Shown here piece by piece: positions 1-7,536 of a DNA stretch of 39,512 bases. Numbering within the stretch: position 1 is the stretch's first letter; the number at the start of each line of letters is the position of its first letter. The stretch spans positions 1 through 39,512 of the forward strand of contig JANMEL010000249.1 in the NCBI GenBank assembly GCA_031376885.1, written 5' to 3'. The notes below the pieces were generated by a model. That model saw only the letters and a program-made list of their open reading frames with translations. It was not told where the DNA came from and made no database searches. The stretch is from Chamaesiphon sp031376885. GTDB taxonomy: Bacteria > Cyanobacteriota > Cyanobacteriia > Cyanobacteriales > Chamaesiphonaceae. Both the position numbers and the translations under genes were made by a program.

Positions 1-273
1 GTAGGCTAGCGCCGAAGTAGAGGGTGGACTCCTGAAGACTGGGAAGCGGAAGGGCAATGCTTAAGGCAACCTGAAAGCAAAACAAGTTAATTAAATGCAC
101 TTTCGGCAATCGCGGGCGGGCAGTCCGAGATTTAAAACGGATGTGGAGGGCGTGTAAGACTTGCTTGCAAGCAGTGCCCGGTGAAGCGTCAACCCCATTC
201 GGCGACCATTCTCCTTTCTTAGGTTGTGGCGTGGTGAGGAATCCCCCCGATTCATCGGTGGGGAGGATGTCAA
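1..273 (+). mobile_element. Right end of an IS200/IS605-family element (partial)
   Basis: The segment ends in a subterminal hairpin: arm 243-250 pairs with 255-263 around a TTCA loop, leaving one unpaired T at 259. Seven bases further on lies TCAA (270-273). A hairpin with one bulged T, followed closely by a TCAA cleavage site, is the right-end structure known for IS608-like IS200/IS605 elements, which TnpA moves as single strands. All three forward frames have a stop within the first 20 bases, so any tnpB gene must end at or before the window edge and most of this stretch is non-coding. The left end is outside the window. I infer family membership from structure only. Confidence 0.6.
90..273 (+). 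ncRNA. Possible TnpB guide (omega/reRNA) scaffold
   Basis: In TnpB-carrying IS200/IS605 elements the guide RNA is transcribed from the region between the end of tnpB and the right end, and its guide is the flanking DNA. This stretch has the right place and size, is non-coding on the plus strand, and ends at the TCAA boundary. The guide would then begin at 274. The 5' limit is arbitrary, and neither tnpB nor a covariance match can be seen here, so this is inference from position. Confidence 0.3.
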
Positions 274-296
274 AATTGATAATGGAGTAAAAGACA

Positions 297-327
297 TATC
301 CCCGACTTCTCCAAGAAGTCGGGGATA
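297..327. repeat. Palindromic dispersed repeat, copy 1 (terminator-like)
   Basis: A perfect 14-bp stem (297-310 with 314-327) closes on a 3-base loop. The core arm CCCCGACTT is shared with the hairpins at 2282-2314 and 21761-21793. It lies just after the IS end and downstream of the minus-strand gene ending at 363, so it could act as a transcription terminator for that gene. Confidence 0.75.
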
Positions 328-362
328 TAGCGTAATTCTAAAAAATCGACAAACTTAGAACT

Positions 363-887
363 TTATTTCGATCGAGCGCACCAAGTCAATAACATGGCAC
401 CAATGCCCAATTTACTCGCTTCCAATACCCAATAAATCGAGTGCATTTGATTCATCTCTGCTGGCACCGATTTTGTCAGAGCCAAAATATCTAGATCCAT
501 TCCCAGCCCGCTCATATAAGGCGTAAGAACAAAAGTATAACTCAAAGCGATCGCCAACAGCATCAAAGCACCAGCTCGCATCTTCCGACTAGCATAAATA
601 CTCGTGCTATCGACATACCCCACAGCCAAAATACTACTCAACGCTGTTGCGGCACAAATCGTCTCTACCCGATTGAAAACCCAAAAGATGCCGTAACTCG
701 CCGAAGCGAATCCACTGCTCTCCATCATCCCTGTTGCCCAGAGTGTGGGCATGATCACTAAATCCAAGATCGTACTGCAACTGAGCCAGAAGCCCAAACT
801 ACAAATGGCAAGAGTCTGCCATCTTTTTAGTAAACTTACTCCCTCAGAGCGTAAGTCGCGCTCTCTGCCATTAAATGTTTGCATCAT
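363..887 (-). CDS. Four-helix conserved membrane protein
   Basis: The 174-residue protein has about four hydrophobic segments, beginning near residues 25-50 (after a short basic N-terminus) and ending in a helix before the CARSK tail. Conserved-looking polar positions include FNR followed by VE in the second helix region and NQMHSIYW before the last helix. It resembles small cyanobacterial integral membrane proteins of unknown function; a distant link to DUF4149/TMEM205-like proteins is possible but unverified. The start has two adjacent ATGs with a GAGG motif about eight bases upstream, which supports the start. It is not clearly in an operon with sipA, since about 90 bases separate them. 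Function unknown. Confidence 0.7.
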   Translation of the reverse strand: MMQTFNGRERDLRSEGVSLLKRWQTLAICSLGFWLSCSTILDLVIMPTLWATGMMESSGFASASYGIFWVFNRVETICAATALSSILAVGYVDSTSIYASRKMRAGALMLLAIALSYTFVLTPYMSGLGMDLDILALTKSVPAEMNQMHSIYWVLEASKLGIGAMLLTWCARSK

Positions 888-980
888 CTCGTTTGCCTCA
901 GTTCGGTCATCTATGTTCAGGATAACTTATGGGGCTGATAAGTAATACTAATTTTTGTGTCACTATTTATGAGGAAAGCC

Positions 981-1208
981 CTAATCGCTGGTTTCCACCA
1001 CCTCAAAGTAGCGATCTTCAAGCAAAAAAGTACCACGATCGAATTTTATCACCCAATAATTTCCAGGCTGGCGATCGACAATTTGCCCCAAATCCCCGAC
1101 AGCCAATAGGTTTGGCGGGCGGAGCATGGGCATGGGGTCGGCAGTTTTGAGATGTGTTGGTAAAGACACAATCCGAATCATATCTCCATGATTAAATTTA
1201 ATCGACAT
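981..1208 (-). CDS. sipA: SipA-like regulatory protein (DUF3148)
   Basis: The 75-residue product contains the run SLPTHLKTADPMPMLRPP, then GDLGQIVDRQPGNYWVIKF and FLLEDRYFEVV. This is the pattern of the cyanobacterial SipA/DUF3148 family, an SH3-like small beta-barrel known in Synechococcus to bind the histidine kinase NblS (Hik33) and stimulate its autophosphorylation, linking it to high-light and nutrient-stress signalling. A longer reading frame extends upstream to 1337, but the extra 43 residues come from repeat-like DNA, so I place the start at the ATG at 1208, which gives the usual family length. No clear Shine-Dalgarno is visible. The family call rests on remembered motifs. Confidence 0.8.
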   Translation of the reverse strand: MSIKFNHGDMIRIVSLPTHLKTADPMPMLRPPNLLAVGDLGQIVDRQPGNYWVIKFDRGTFLLEDRYFEVVETSD

Positions 1209-1217
1209 TGTGAAACG

Positions 1218-1256
1218 TGAGGGGTAAGGGTTCAGGGGTGAGGGTTCAAGGATCGG
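1218..1256. repeat. Degenerate GGGTAAGGGTTCAGGGGTGAGGG-type repeat
   Basis: A G-rich, quasi-periodic stretch of GGG runs separated by TAA, TTCA and TGA lies immediately upstream of sipA. It resembles simple intergenic repeats seen widely in cyanobacteria. Part of it is translated if an over-long sipA start is chosen, which argues against that start. Confidence 0.4.
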
Positions 1257-1347
1257 CAGGAAGTGTTGTATGGAGTAAGGATTTCCACATTGCTCGCTCG
1301 ATCGGAAATGCCTAACATAATTGGAAGTAGGCACCAAGCTAAACTCT

Positions 1348-1368
1348 CAATCCAAAATCCAAAATCCC
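1348..1368. repeat. CCAAAATCCAAAATC short repeat, copy 1
   Basis: Two 8-base units of the form TCCAAAAT lie directly before the ATG at 1369. The same word occurs inverted at 12046-12064 (between cobQ and the ATPase gene) and directly at 37079-37096, just before the ATG of a glycosyltransferase. Confidence 0.6.
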
Positions 1369-2277
1369 ATGACCACCACCACACCAATTGTACCGTCAAC
1401 TCAACCACTACCAGGACAATATTGGGAGTGGCGAGGAGCGCAGATTTATTATGTGCAAGCGGGGGTAGCTAGAGCCGATCGATCGCCCTTATTATTAATA
1501 CATGGCTTTGGAGCCTCGACAGATCATTGGCGTAAGAATATTTCCGAACTTATTCAAGAATTTCAGGTATGGGCGATCGATCTAGTTGGGTTTGGGCGCA
1601 GTGCAAAGCCAGGATGGAATTATACTGGAGATCTATGGCGCGATCAAATTCATGAATTCATCACCCAAGTCATCGGTAAACCTGTGGTACTTGCGGGTAA
1701 TTCTCTCGGTGGTTATGTCGGTTTATGTGTCGCTGCCAATCATCCAGAATCGGCTAATGGTCTAATTTTACTCAATAGTGCTGGGCCATTTACAGATAGC
1801 ACTCACCCCAAAGAACCTAGTCTGATTCAGAAAGTTTTAAATAAGGGAATTACAGGTATTCTTCGTCAACCATTGGGGAATTTAATCCTGTATAAATTTG
1901 TTCAGCGCAAAACGTTTATTCGGAATACGCTCAAGAAAGTATATGTCGATGCAAGTGCAGTTACAGAACAATTAGTCGAGGAGATCTATCGCCCTTCATG
2001 CGATCCAGGCGCACCCCAAGTATTTGGATCTGTTTTCAGCAATCAACAAGGTGAGAAAGTCGATATTTTATTAGGTAAAATGCAGTGTCCGTTATTGATG
2101 CTGTGGGGCGAAGGAGATCCGTGGATAAATGCTCGCGATCGCGGGATGAAATTCAAACAATACTATCCTAAATTGCAAGAACATTATCTAAATGCAGGGC
2201 ATTGTCCGCACGATGAAATCCCGACTCAAGTAAATGCGATCGTCCACAATTGGGTGAAAGAATATTGTAGATCGTAG
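1369..2277 (+). CDS. Alpha/beta-fold hydrolase
   Basis: The 302-residue protein has the alpha/beta hydrolase layout: oxyanion-region HGFG at residues 45-48, nucleophile elbow G-N-S-L-G-G with Ser112, a candidate acid in WGEGDPW (Asp250) and the catalytic His278 in NAGHCPHDE. The cap region lies at about 135-225. The substrate is unknown; family members include esterases, haloalkane dehalogenases and C-C hydrolases. No signal peptide or membrane segment is seen, so it is probably cytoplasmic. I chose the ATG at 1369 over a TTG at 1321 because the extra codons lie in repeat DNA. It stands alone on the plus strand and is followed at once by a palindromic terminator-like repeat. Confidence 0.88.
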   Translation: MTTTTPIVPSTQPLPGQYWEWRGAQIYYVQAGVARADRSPLLLIHGFGASTDHWRKNISELIQEFQVWAIDLVGFGRSAKPGWNYTGDLWRDQIHEFITQVIGKPVVLAGNSLGGYVGLCVAANHPESANGLILLNSAGPFTDSTHPKEPSLIQKVLNKGITGILRQPLGNLILYKFVQRKTFIRNTLKKVYVDASAVTEQLVEEIYRPSCDPGAPQVFGSVFSNQQGEKVDILLGKMQCPLLMLWGEGDPWINARDRGMKFKQYYPKLQEHYLNAGHCPHDEIPTQVNAIVHNWVKEYCRS

Positions 2278-2281
2278 CAAT

Positions 2282-2314
2282 AAATCCCCGACTTTTTAGA
2301 GAAGTCGGGGATTT
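2282..2314. repeat. Palindromic dispersed repeat, copy 2 (terminator-like)
   Basis: A 13-bp perfect stem (2282-2294 with 2302-2314) encloses a 7-base loop. It shares the CCCCGACTT arm with the copies at 297 and 21761. It lies between the convergent hydrolase and pentapeptide genes, 4 bases after the first and 2 bases before the second, and may terminate both. Confidence 0.75.
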
Positions 2315-2315
2315 G

Positions 2316-3191
2316 TTATGACGATCGAATCGCACCTGTAAATAATGTATCGGTGAGATTTGCTCGATCGAATATAGCATTATGCAGATTGGTATAGCTG
2401 AGATTTGCCCCAGTCAGATTTGCATCAGAAAAATCAGCCCCAGCTAAATTTGCCCCAATCAAATTCGCGCCACGTAAATTAGTAGCGTGTAAAATTGCTT
2501 TAGTAAAATTAGTTTTGGCTAAATTACTCCAAGCCAAATCCGCACTGGTTAAATTTGCCCCTGCTAAATTAGCTAACACAGCATAAACATTGACTAAATG
2601 CGCTCTATTCAGCCTTGCTCTAGTTAAATTGGTTCGATATAAATGCGCCGAACCTAATTCAGTTTCTACTAAACTTGCTTGACTCAAATCAGCCCCAGCC
2701 AAATTAGCTTCGTTTAAGTCTGCATATGATAGAGTAGCGCGATCTAATTTAGTTCGATCGAGATTTGCCCCGCGCAACTTAGCCGAACTCAAATTAATAC
2801 CGATCGCATTTACCGCCGACAAATCTGCACCTTGGAAATCTGCCTCACTAAAATCGCTACCCATTAGAGTAGCATCGGTGAGATTCGATCGCCGAAAACT
2901 AGCACCTTTCGCGCTACCATTAATCATCTCGATCGAGCTTAAATTAGCATCCATCAAATCCGCACCATCGAGAATCCCATTATTAAAATTTGCCCCCGTC
3001 AAATTCGCCGCGATTAGCTTAGTACCTTGCAAATTCGATCGCCGAAAATTTACCCCATGCAGATCCGCACCGCGCAAATTGAGCTTCCTCAATTGAGCAT
3101 CACTCAAATCCGGCACTTCCGAATGATTTCCCCGCCAATCCAACCAGGCTACCGCACCCAGGCGCAATACCTCCTCCGCTCTGACACCCAT
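2316..3191 (-). CDS. Pentapeptide repeat protein
   Basis: After about 35 N-terminal residues, nearly the whole 291-residue protein is an uninterrupted run of A(N/D)LXX pentapeptides (for example GADLHGVNF, GANLTSADLAW, GANLSYTNLHNA). This motif folds as a right-handed quadrilateral beta-helix. No signal peptide or membrane helix is visible, so it is probably cytoplasmic. The gene begins 9 bases after the stop of ccmP on the same strand and is therefore probably co-transcribed with it. Pentapeptide proteins are abundant in cyanobacteria and mostly of unknown function; some elsewhere are DNA mimics that protect gyrase, but nothing here points to that. A carboxysome link is only suggested by position. 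Confidence 0.9.
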   Translation of the reverse strand: MGVRAEEVLRLGAVAWLDWRGNHSEVPDLSDAQLRKLNLRGADLHGVNFRRSNLQGTKLIAANLTGANFNNGILDGADLMDANLSSIEMINGSAKGASFRRSNLTDATLMGSDFSEADFQGADLSAVNAIGINLSSAKLRGANLDRTKLDRATLSYADLNEANLAGADLSQASLVETELGSAHLYRTNLTRARLNRAHLVNVYAVLANLAGANLTSADLAWSNLAKTNFTKAILHATNLRGANLIGANLAGADFSDANLTGANLSYTNLHNAIFDRANLTDTLFTGAIRSS

Positions 3192-3200
3192 TCGTCTCTC

Positions 3201-3836
3201 CTACTTACTGCGTTCGGGAAATGGACGACCAGGAAGAGACTCCAAGGCGGCTAGAATGCCCCCCTCAGCCGCCACAATGTCCCGCTCTTCCCCACCCAAG
3301 TACAACCGACCAAAAGCTCCCACAGCCGAAATTTGGAGGATATTGATCGATGCCGCTTTCTCCGCTTCATTCGCCGCGATCGCGGCATAAGCCGCTGGCT
3401 CTACTTCCAATACATACAAAGTTTGCCCAGCGAGAATCATATTCCCCCGCCGACTGCGATTGATCATCTGAGTATGATGGGCGGTAATATTCCGAATAAT
3501 CCGACTCGACAACACTCGCGGCTTGAGACAATCAGACTGATTTACACCCAAATATTGTAATATAGCTTGCCCAGCAGCGCGAACATCGCCCTGATTGCTA
3601 GCGTGGATTTCCATCAACCCATACAACCGCTCGATAATCTGCACGCCTGGTTTCACCTGTGCCGATTTGAGCGCGATATCCATCATTTGGTTGATTTCTA
3701 CACCGGGCGAAACTTCAATCCACAGTGAGGATTCTGATGGCAACGGCAAAAATCCCTGGGCTTCAGTGCCCAGATATGCAGCATGTTGGCGTTGCAATCG
3801 ATCGATAAAAACGTAACTGCGAAGGTCGATTCCCAA
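3201..3836 (-). CDS. ccmP: Carboxysome shell protein CcmP (tandem BMC domains)
   Basis: The 211-residue protein begins MGIDLRSYVFIDRLQRQHA and continues with SLWIEVSPGVEINQMMDIALK, RLYGLMEIHASNQGDVR, IIRNITAHHTQMINR and GRLYLGGEERDI. This matches CcmP, the tandem-domain (BMC-T) beta-carboxysome shell protein whose stacked trimers form a gated pore thought to pass larger metabolites. Length agrees with the family (about 213). The start codon is TTG at 3836; AGGAAG a few bases upstream serves as ribosome site, and the resulting N-terminus fits the family, so the non-ATG start is credible. It is followed closely by the pentapeptide gene. Other ccm genes are not in the window, as expected for this satellite locus. 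Confidence 0.92.
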   Translation of the reverse strand: MGIDLRSYVFIDRLQRQHAAYLGTEAQGFLPLPSESSLWIEVSPGVEINQMMDIALKSAQVKPGVQIIERLYGLMEIHASNQGDVRAAGQAILQYLGVNQSDCLKPRVLSSRIIRNITAHHTQMINRSRRGNMILAGQTLYVLEVEPAAYAAIAANEAEKAASINILQISAVGAFGRLYLGGEERDIVAAEGGILAALESLPGRPFPERSK

Positions 3837-3923
3837 AGCTTCCTAACATTTATCCAGCCTGTCCAGTATACCTCAGTTGGTCGATTCCTCACTCATTGGT
3901 CTAACCCCATCTTTGGAGAATCC

Positions 3924-4715
3924 TCAAATCTTTTCATTAGCGATCGTGTAGATGAATCGATAGCCCGCATCATATTCTTGTTGTTGGCGTAAGTGCCCAT
4001 ATTGACGATCCCAAGCCTTTGTTTTCAGATCGTCGCGTAAACTTGTCAACCCTCGATCGAGTTCGGTAGCTGTCATTTTCGCAAATGAGGAAATACCATT
4101 GCGAATATTACTATCTAAGTAGAGTTCTGGTTTCGCCCAACCAACTGCGGCAAATGAGTCTGAAAGATCGTTAGGTAATGGGAAAGGGCTGATATTTACA
4201 GTTGAATTCGAGATCGATTCAATTTCAGATATTAACTTTGGAACTGGTAGGAATGTAGACTGAACATCTATCATAAATGACGGGAAATAATTTACCAACC
4301 AAAAACTAGAAATTAATTCTGGATCGTAAGTAAACAGAATAATTGCCCCATCACCAATAATCCGATGTATTTCTTTTAATGCTTGTCGATAATCTTGGAA
4401 ATGGTGAAAAGCTAGCATGACGATCGCGGCATCTGCCGATCGATCTGGTAAAGATATCTGTTCGGCAACCCCATCTATCCATTCAATCGATCGATGATTA
4501 ATTGCTTGATTCCGCATCATTTCTGATGGTTCGATCGCTAAAACTCGATATCCTCGATCTGCAATAATATTAGCATAAGAGCCTGTTCCAGCTCCAATAT
4601 CGGCAATCGTAGTCGCCTGTGAAAGTGATAAAATTTCTAATAGTTTTGCTGCGATGCGGGGGTCGCTTTTTCTTGTTTGAGTATAATTTCTTCCAATCTG
4701 GTCATAAAGTACCAT
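3924..4715 (-). CDS. Class I SAM-dependent methyltransferase
   Basis: The 263-residue protein has a Rossmann methyltransferase motif I, ADIGAGTGSY at residues 38-47, an acidic motif II (AIEPSEMM near 60-67), and the segment DAAIVMLAFHHFQDYRQALKEI typical of Methyltransf_11 (UbiE-like) proteins. No membrane segment is seen. The substrate cannot be inferred: the second half is divergent and the neighbours (ccmP, VOC protein) do not suggest a pathway. The gap to ccmP is 87 bases, on the same strand. SAM methyltransferase is certain enough, function not. Confidence 0.88.
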   Translation of the reverse strand: MVLYDQIGRNYTQTRKSDPRIAAKLLEILSLSQATTIADIGAGTGSYANIIADRGYRVLAIEPSEMMRNQAINHRSIEWIDGVAEQISLPDRSADAAIVMLAFHHFQDYRQALKEIHRIIGDGAIILFTYDPELISSFWLVNYFPSFMIDVQSTFLPVPKLISEIESISNSTVNISPFPLPNDLSDSFAAVGWAKPELYLDSNIRNGISSFAKMTATELDRGLTSLRDDLKTKAWDRQYGHLRQQQEYDAGYRFIYTIANEKI

Positions 4716-4774
4716 TTTACTTTATCCTGTAAGTTCTAGTTCTATGGTTGGGTAGAAGCATTAACATGCTTGTT

Positions 4775-4792
4775 GGCAATGCCCACCCTACG
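4775..4792. repeat. Inverted repeat flanking the VOC gene, left copy
   Basis: This 18-base word is the exact reverse complement of 5207-5224 on the other side of the VOC gene. The family resembles the widespread cyanobacterial word CGTAGGGTGGGCATTGCC. Confidence 0.75.
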
Positions 4793-4795
4793 AAA

Positions 4796-5170
4796 TTATG
4801 CTGATAATGTTTGACTTAGAGCAATGCAATTGCCTTCACTATCTTCAAACTCAGCCACCCAGCCAAGTTCGCCAATAGATGTTTTGGGATACAATACTTT
4901 TCCACCCATAGCTACTGCATTAGCAAGGGTTTCATCTATGTTGTCAGTGTCAAAGTAAACTCTAATTCCTTGTGTGCCTGGAACATAGCTACCTCCTTTA
5001 GCCAAAGCTCCAGACGCGCCAGATCCTCCCTCTAATGAAGGAAAGTTAGCCATCTGGTTTCCATCGACATCCACGCGATCGAACTCGCAACCAAAGACCG
5101 CAGTGTAGAATACGATCGCACGCTCTAAGTCATCGACCGGAATCTCAAAGTAGTAAACTGTCGGGCGCAT
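4796..5170 (-). CDS. VOC-family (glyoxalase/dioxygenase fold) protein
   Basis: The 124-residue protein shows the vicinal-oxygen-chelate pattern: YFEIPVDDLERAIVFYTAVFG at the start, IRVYFDTDNIDETLANAVAMGGKVLYPKT in the middle and AEFEDSEGNCIALSQ at the end. The final Glu and other possible metal ligands are compatible with glyoxalase, dioxygenase or antibiotic-binding activity, but no substrate can be named. It is a single-domain protein that would work as a dimer. An 18-bp inverted repeat flanks the gene (4775-4792 and 5207-5224), which is unusual and may reflect repeat-mediated insertion. Confidence 0.85.
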   Translation of the reverse strand: MRPTVYYFEIPVDDLERAIVFYTAVFGCEFDRVDVDGNQMANFPSLEGGSGASGALAKGGSYVPGTQGIRVYFDTDNIDETLANAVAMGGKVLYPKTSIGELGWVAEFEDSEGNCIALSQTLSA

Positions 5171-5206
5171 AACGTCTTACTTCTCTAAACTTCAATAGTA
5201 ATTAGC

Positions 5207-5228
5207 CGTAGGGTGGGCATTGCCCACC
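5207..5228. repeat. Inverted repeat flanking the VOC gene, right copy; also a hairpin
   Basis: The reverse complement of 4775-4792, extended by four bases. Arms 5212-5219 and 5221-5228 are themselves complementary, so it can fold as a tight hairpin between the dapL stop and the VOC start. It could end dapL transcription. Confidence 0.7.
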
Positions 5229-5257
5229 ATCGATATATCAGTCTATTTTGTTTGACA

Positions 5258-6493
5258 TTATCCCTTAAATTTTGCAGTGATTCGGCTCATGGCTTCTTCG
5301 ATATTGGCGCGACTATTGAAGGCGGAAATACGGAAATAACCTTCACCCGCAGCCCCAAAACCAGAACCAGGCGTACCGACAACATGGCAATTTGTCAACA
5401 ATTTATCAAAGAAATCCCAACTAGTTAAACCGTCGGGAGTTTTCACCCAAACGTAGGGTGCATTAATACCGCCGGAAACTTCTAATCCGGCTGCGGAGAG
5501 TTTTTCGCGAATGATTTGGGCGTTTTCTAGGTAGAAGCTAATCAAGGCTTTGACTTGAATTTGCCCCTCTGCTGAATATACCGCTTCGGCACCCCGTTGG
5601 ACAATATAAGAAACACCATTAAACTTGGTGGATTGACGGCGATTCCAGAGTTTCCAGAGTTCGACATCGCTACCGTCGGCGGCTTTGGCGGTGAGAGTTT
5701 TGGGTACGACGGTGAGAGCGCAACGGGTACCTGTAAATCCGGCATTTTTAGAGAAGGAGCGAAATTCGATCGCACAATCTCGCGCTCCTTCGATTTCGTA
5801 GATGGAGTGCGGTAAACTGGGGTCAGTGATGAAGGCTTCGTAAGCAGCATCGAAGAAGATAATCGAACCATTGGCTTTGGCATAGTCTACCCAAGTTTGA
5901 AGATAGGCTTTGGTGGCGACTGCGCCTGTAGGGTTATTGGGGAAACAAAGATAAATCAAATCTACCTTCTGGCTGGGAATCTGCGCCATGAAGCCATTTT
6001 CTGGCGAGATGGGGAGATATACCAAATTACCATACTCACCTTTCTCATTGGCATCCCCAGTATTTCCCGCCATCACATTGGTATCGACGTAAACGGGGTA
6101 TACAGGGTCGGTAACGGCGATCGTGTTATTATGGCCGAAAATGTCGAGAATGTTCCCTCCATCGCATTTTGAGCCGTCTGAGATGAAGATTTCGTCAGCG
6201 TCAACATTGCAGCCGCGTGCTTGGAAATCATGTTCGGCGATCGCACTTCGCAACCAAGCATAACCCTGTTCGGGGCCATATCCTTTAAATGTATCCCGAT
6301 TGCCCATATCTTCGATCGCTTTTGTCATCGCATTTCGACAAGCTGCGGGCAAAGGCTCGGTGACATCACCGATACCGAGTCTGATAATCGGCGCGGTAGG
6401 ATTGGCTGCGGCAAAAGCATTGACGCGCCGTGCAATCTCAGGAAACAGGTAGCCAGCTTTGAGTTTCAGGTAGTTATCGTTAATAGTTGCCAT
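5258..6493 (-). CDS. dapL: LL-diaminopimelate aminotransferase
   Basis: The product is 411 residues from the ATG at 6493, the usual DapL length, and starts ATINDNYLKLKAGYLFPEI as in plant and cyanobacterial enzymes. It converts tetrahydrodipicolinate plus glutamate into LL-diaminopimelate and 2-oxoglutarate, a one-step route to lysine and peptidoglycan precursors. PLP fold-type I landmarks are visible: GYGPEQGY near 71-78, FPNNPTG at 184-190, Asp215 and Tyr218 in FFDAAYEAF, and the Schiff-base Lys249 in FRSFSKNAG. A frame extension to 6517 adds eight residues and is not favoured. The enzyme is cytoplasmic. The gene is divergent from the DUF1822-like gene at 6773. Confidence 0.95.
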   Translation of the reverse strand: MATINDNYLKLKAGYLFPEIARRVNAFAAANPTAPIIRLGIGDVTEPLPAACRNAMTKAIEDMGNRDTFKGYGPEQGYAWLRSAIAEHDFQARGCNVDADEIFISDGSKCDGGNILDIFGHNNTIAVTDPVYPVYVDTNVMAGNTGDANEKGEYGNLVYLPISPENGFMAQIPSQKVDLIYLCFPNNPTGAVATKAYLQTWVDYAKANGSIIFFDAAYEAFITDPSLPHSIYEIEGARDCAIEFRSFSKNAGFTGTRCALTVVPKTLTAKAADGSDVELWKLWNRRQSTKFNGVSYIVQRGAEAVYSAEGQIQVKALISFYLENAQIIREKLSAAGLEVSGGINAPYVWVKTPDGLTSWDFFDKLLTNCHVVGTPGSGFGAAGEGYFRISAFNSRANIEEAMSRITAKFKG

Positions 6494-6600
6494 AATTATT
6501 AGTCTTTCGATCGTCATTCAACAGCTTACCGCAACTCCGCAGTAGCATTTGCTTGGGCGATGTGAATTGTTTGTGCCCTTGGTAACGAGTAGCTCTTGCT

Positions 6601-6634
6601 CCCTCCCCTTGGCAAGGGGATGGCTGGGGAGGGG
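6601..6634. repeat. Palindromic CCCTCCCC/GGGGAGGG repeat
   Basis: Arms 6601-6608 and 6626-6633 are complementary, with an alternative inner hairpin CCCCTT/AAGGGG (6605-6610 with 6614-6619). It is a GC-rich dispersed-repeat type common in bacteria. It lies in the 279-base space between dapL and the DUF1822-like gene, in which I see no other gene. Confidence 0.55.
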
Positions 6635-6772
6635 TAACAAGACTACGCAGGCACTCAAATAACTTTTCAAACACCCTCTTAGATCGGTGCAAGATTTGCA
6701 TCCAGAGATTAGGATATTATTAACAAGGACAAAAATCTGCTTCGTAGTTGAAACCCCTCCGCAAAAATACCT

Positions 6773-7462
6773 ATGGCAACTTCAACCCGGCGAAAATTTA
6801 TCGCTTTGGTTCGGAATCGAACATGTCTATCTCAATGGTTTCAATCTATCGTTGATGCCCAATGGCAAGATCTAACAGCTCTCAATCTCAGAAATATAAT
6901 TCCAACTCGTAGCTTGGTATCTATCGATGAAATTAGTCAGACTGTCGCACGACTCAAATCGATCGAAAATGAGTTGCAACGTCATCAATCAATTGAAAAA
7001 TTGGCTTCATTAGGGCAGTATAACGATCCGATTAGTCCGACCGATCGTCAGGCGGCAATTCAAACTTTAGTTGAATTAATCCAGAATAGTGAAAATGATG
7101 AAACACTATGGATTGCTGTCGATTGCCTACGTCAATTAGCACCATCTCATCCTAGTGCGGGGCTGCGAAAATTAAAATCTCTCGACTTGGGTGAATTGGT
7201 AAATTTTGCGATCGATATTATTCCAAAAGGAGAGGATCGGTTTGATATATTATTACAACTATATCCAGATCGATCGACGGCTTGTTTACCAAGCGATCTG
7301 AAACTAATTTTACAAGATGAGTGGGGCAATAATTTACGAGAAATTGTCGCTGTTGGTGATGACTACTGCCTTCAGCTCAGATTGAGCGGCAAATTGCGGG
7401 AGATATTTAGCATCAGCGTGGTATTGGATGGAATGGAATCGATCGAAGATTTCGCGATCTAA
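6773..7462 (+). CDS. DUF1822-like protein, short form
   Basis: The 229-residue soluble protein matches the C-terminal part of cyanobacterial DUF1822 proteins as I remember them: an early LSQWFQSIVDAQWQDL segment (about 19-34) and a final block from about residue 145 with IDIIPKGEDRFDILLQLYP, CLPSDLKLIL and the ending SIEDFAI (compare TENFVI or TEDFVI). Between them lies a helical, HEAT-like part (about 87-130). The usual N-terminal region is missing. Such genes are often found beside CHAT-domain genes in cyanobacteria, as here: the next gene starts 75 bases downstream on the same strand. I infer a partner role (regulator, substrate or adaptor); no enzyme motif is visible. Confidence 0.72.
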   Translation: MATSTRRKFIALVRNRTCLSQWFQSIVDAQWQDLTALNLRNIIPTRSLVSIDEISQTVARLKSIENELQRHQSIEKLASLGQYNDPISPTDRQAAIQTLVELIQNSENDETLWIAVDCLRQLAPSHPSAGLRKLKSLDLGELVNFAIDIIPKGEDRFDILLQLYPDRSTACLPSDLKLILQDEWGNNLREIVAVGDDYCLQLRLSGKLREIFSISVVLDGMESIEDFAI

Positions 7463-7536
7463 ACTCTATTATTGGTATTTGGCTATTATTATGACAAACT
7501 AGAGATCGGCATATCTTAGTATATCTCCAGTTTGCT

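Noticed and set aside
91..297. 68-codon minus-strand frame at the left edge
   Set aside because: It lies over the IS200/IS605 right end and its hairpin; the sequence is explained as non-coding element end.
1209..1337. Upstream extension of sipA to 1337
   Set aside because: Adds 43 residues from repeat DNA and overlaps the hydrolase leader; family length fits the 1208 start.
5542..6502. Several frames of about 70-115 codons overlapping dapL
   Set aside because: Shadows of a clearly coding gene on the minus strand.
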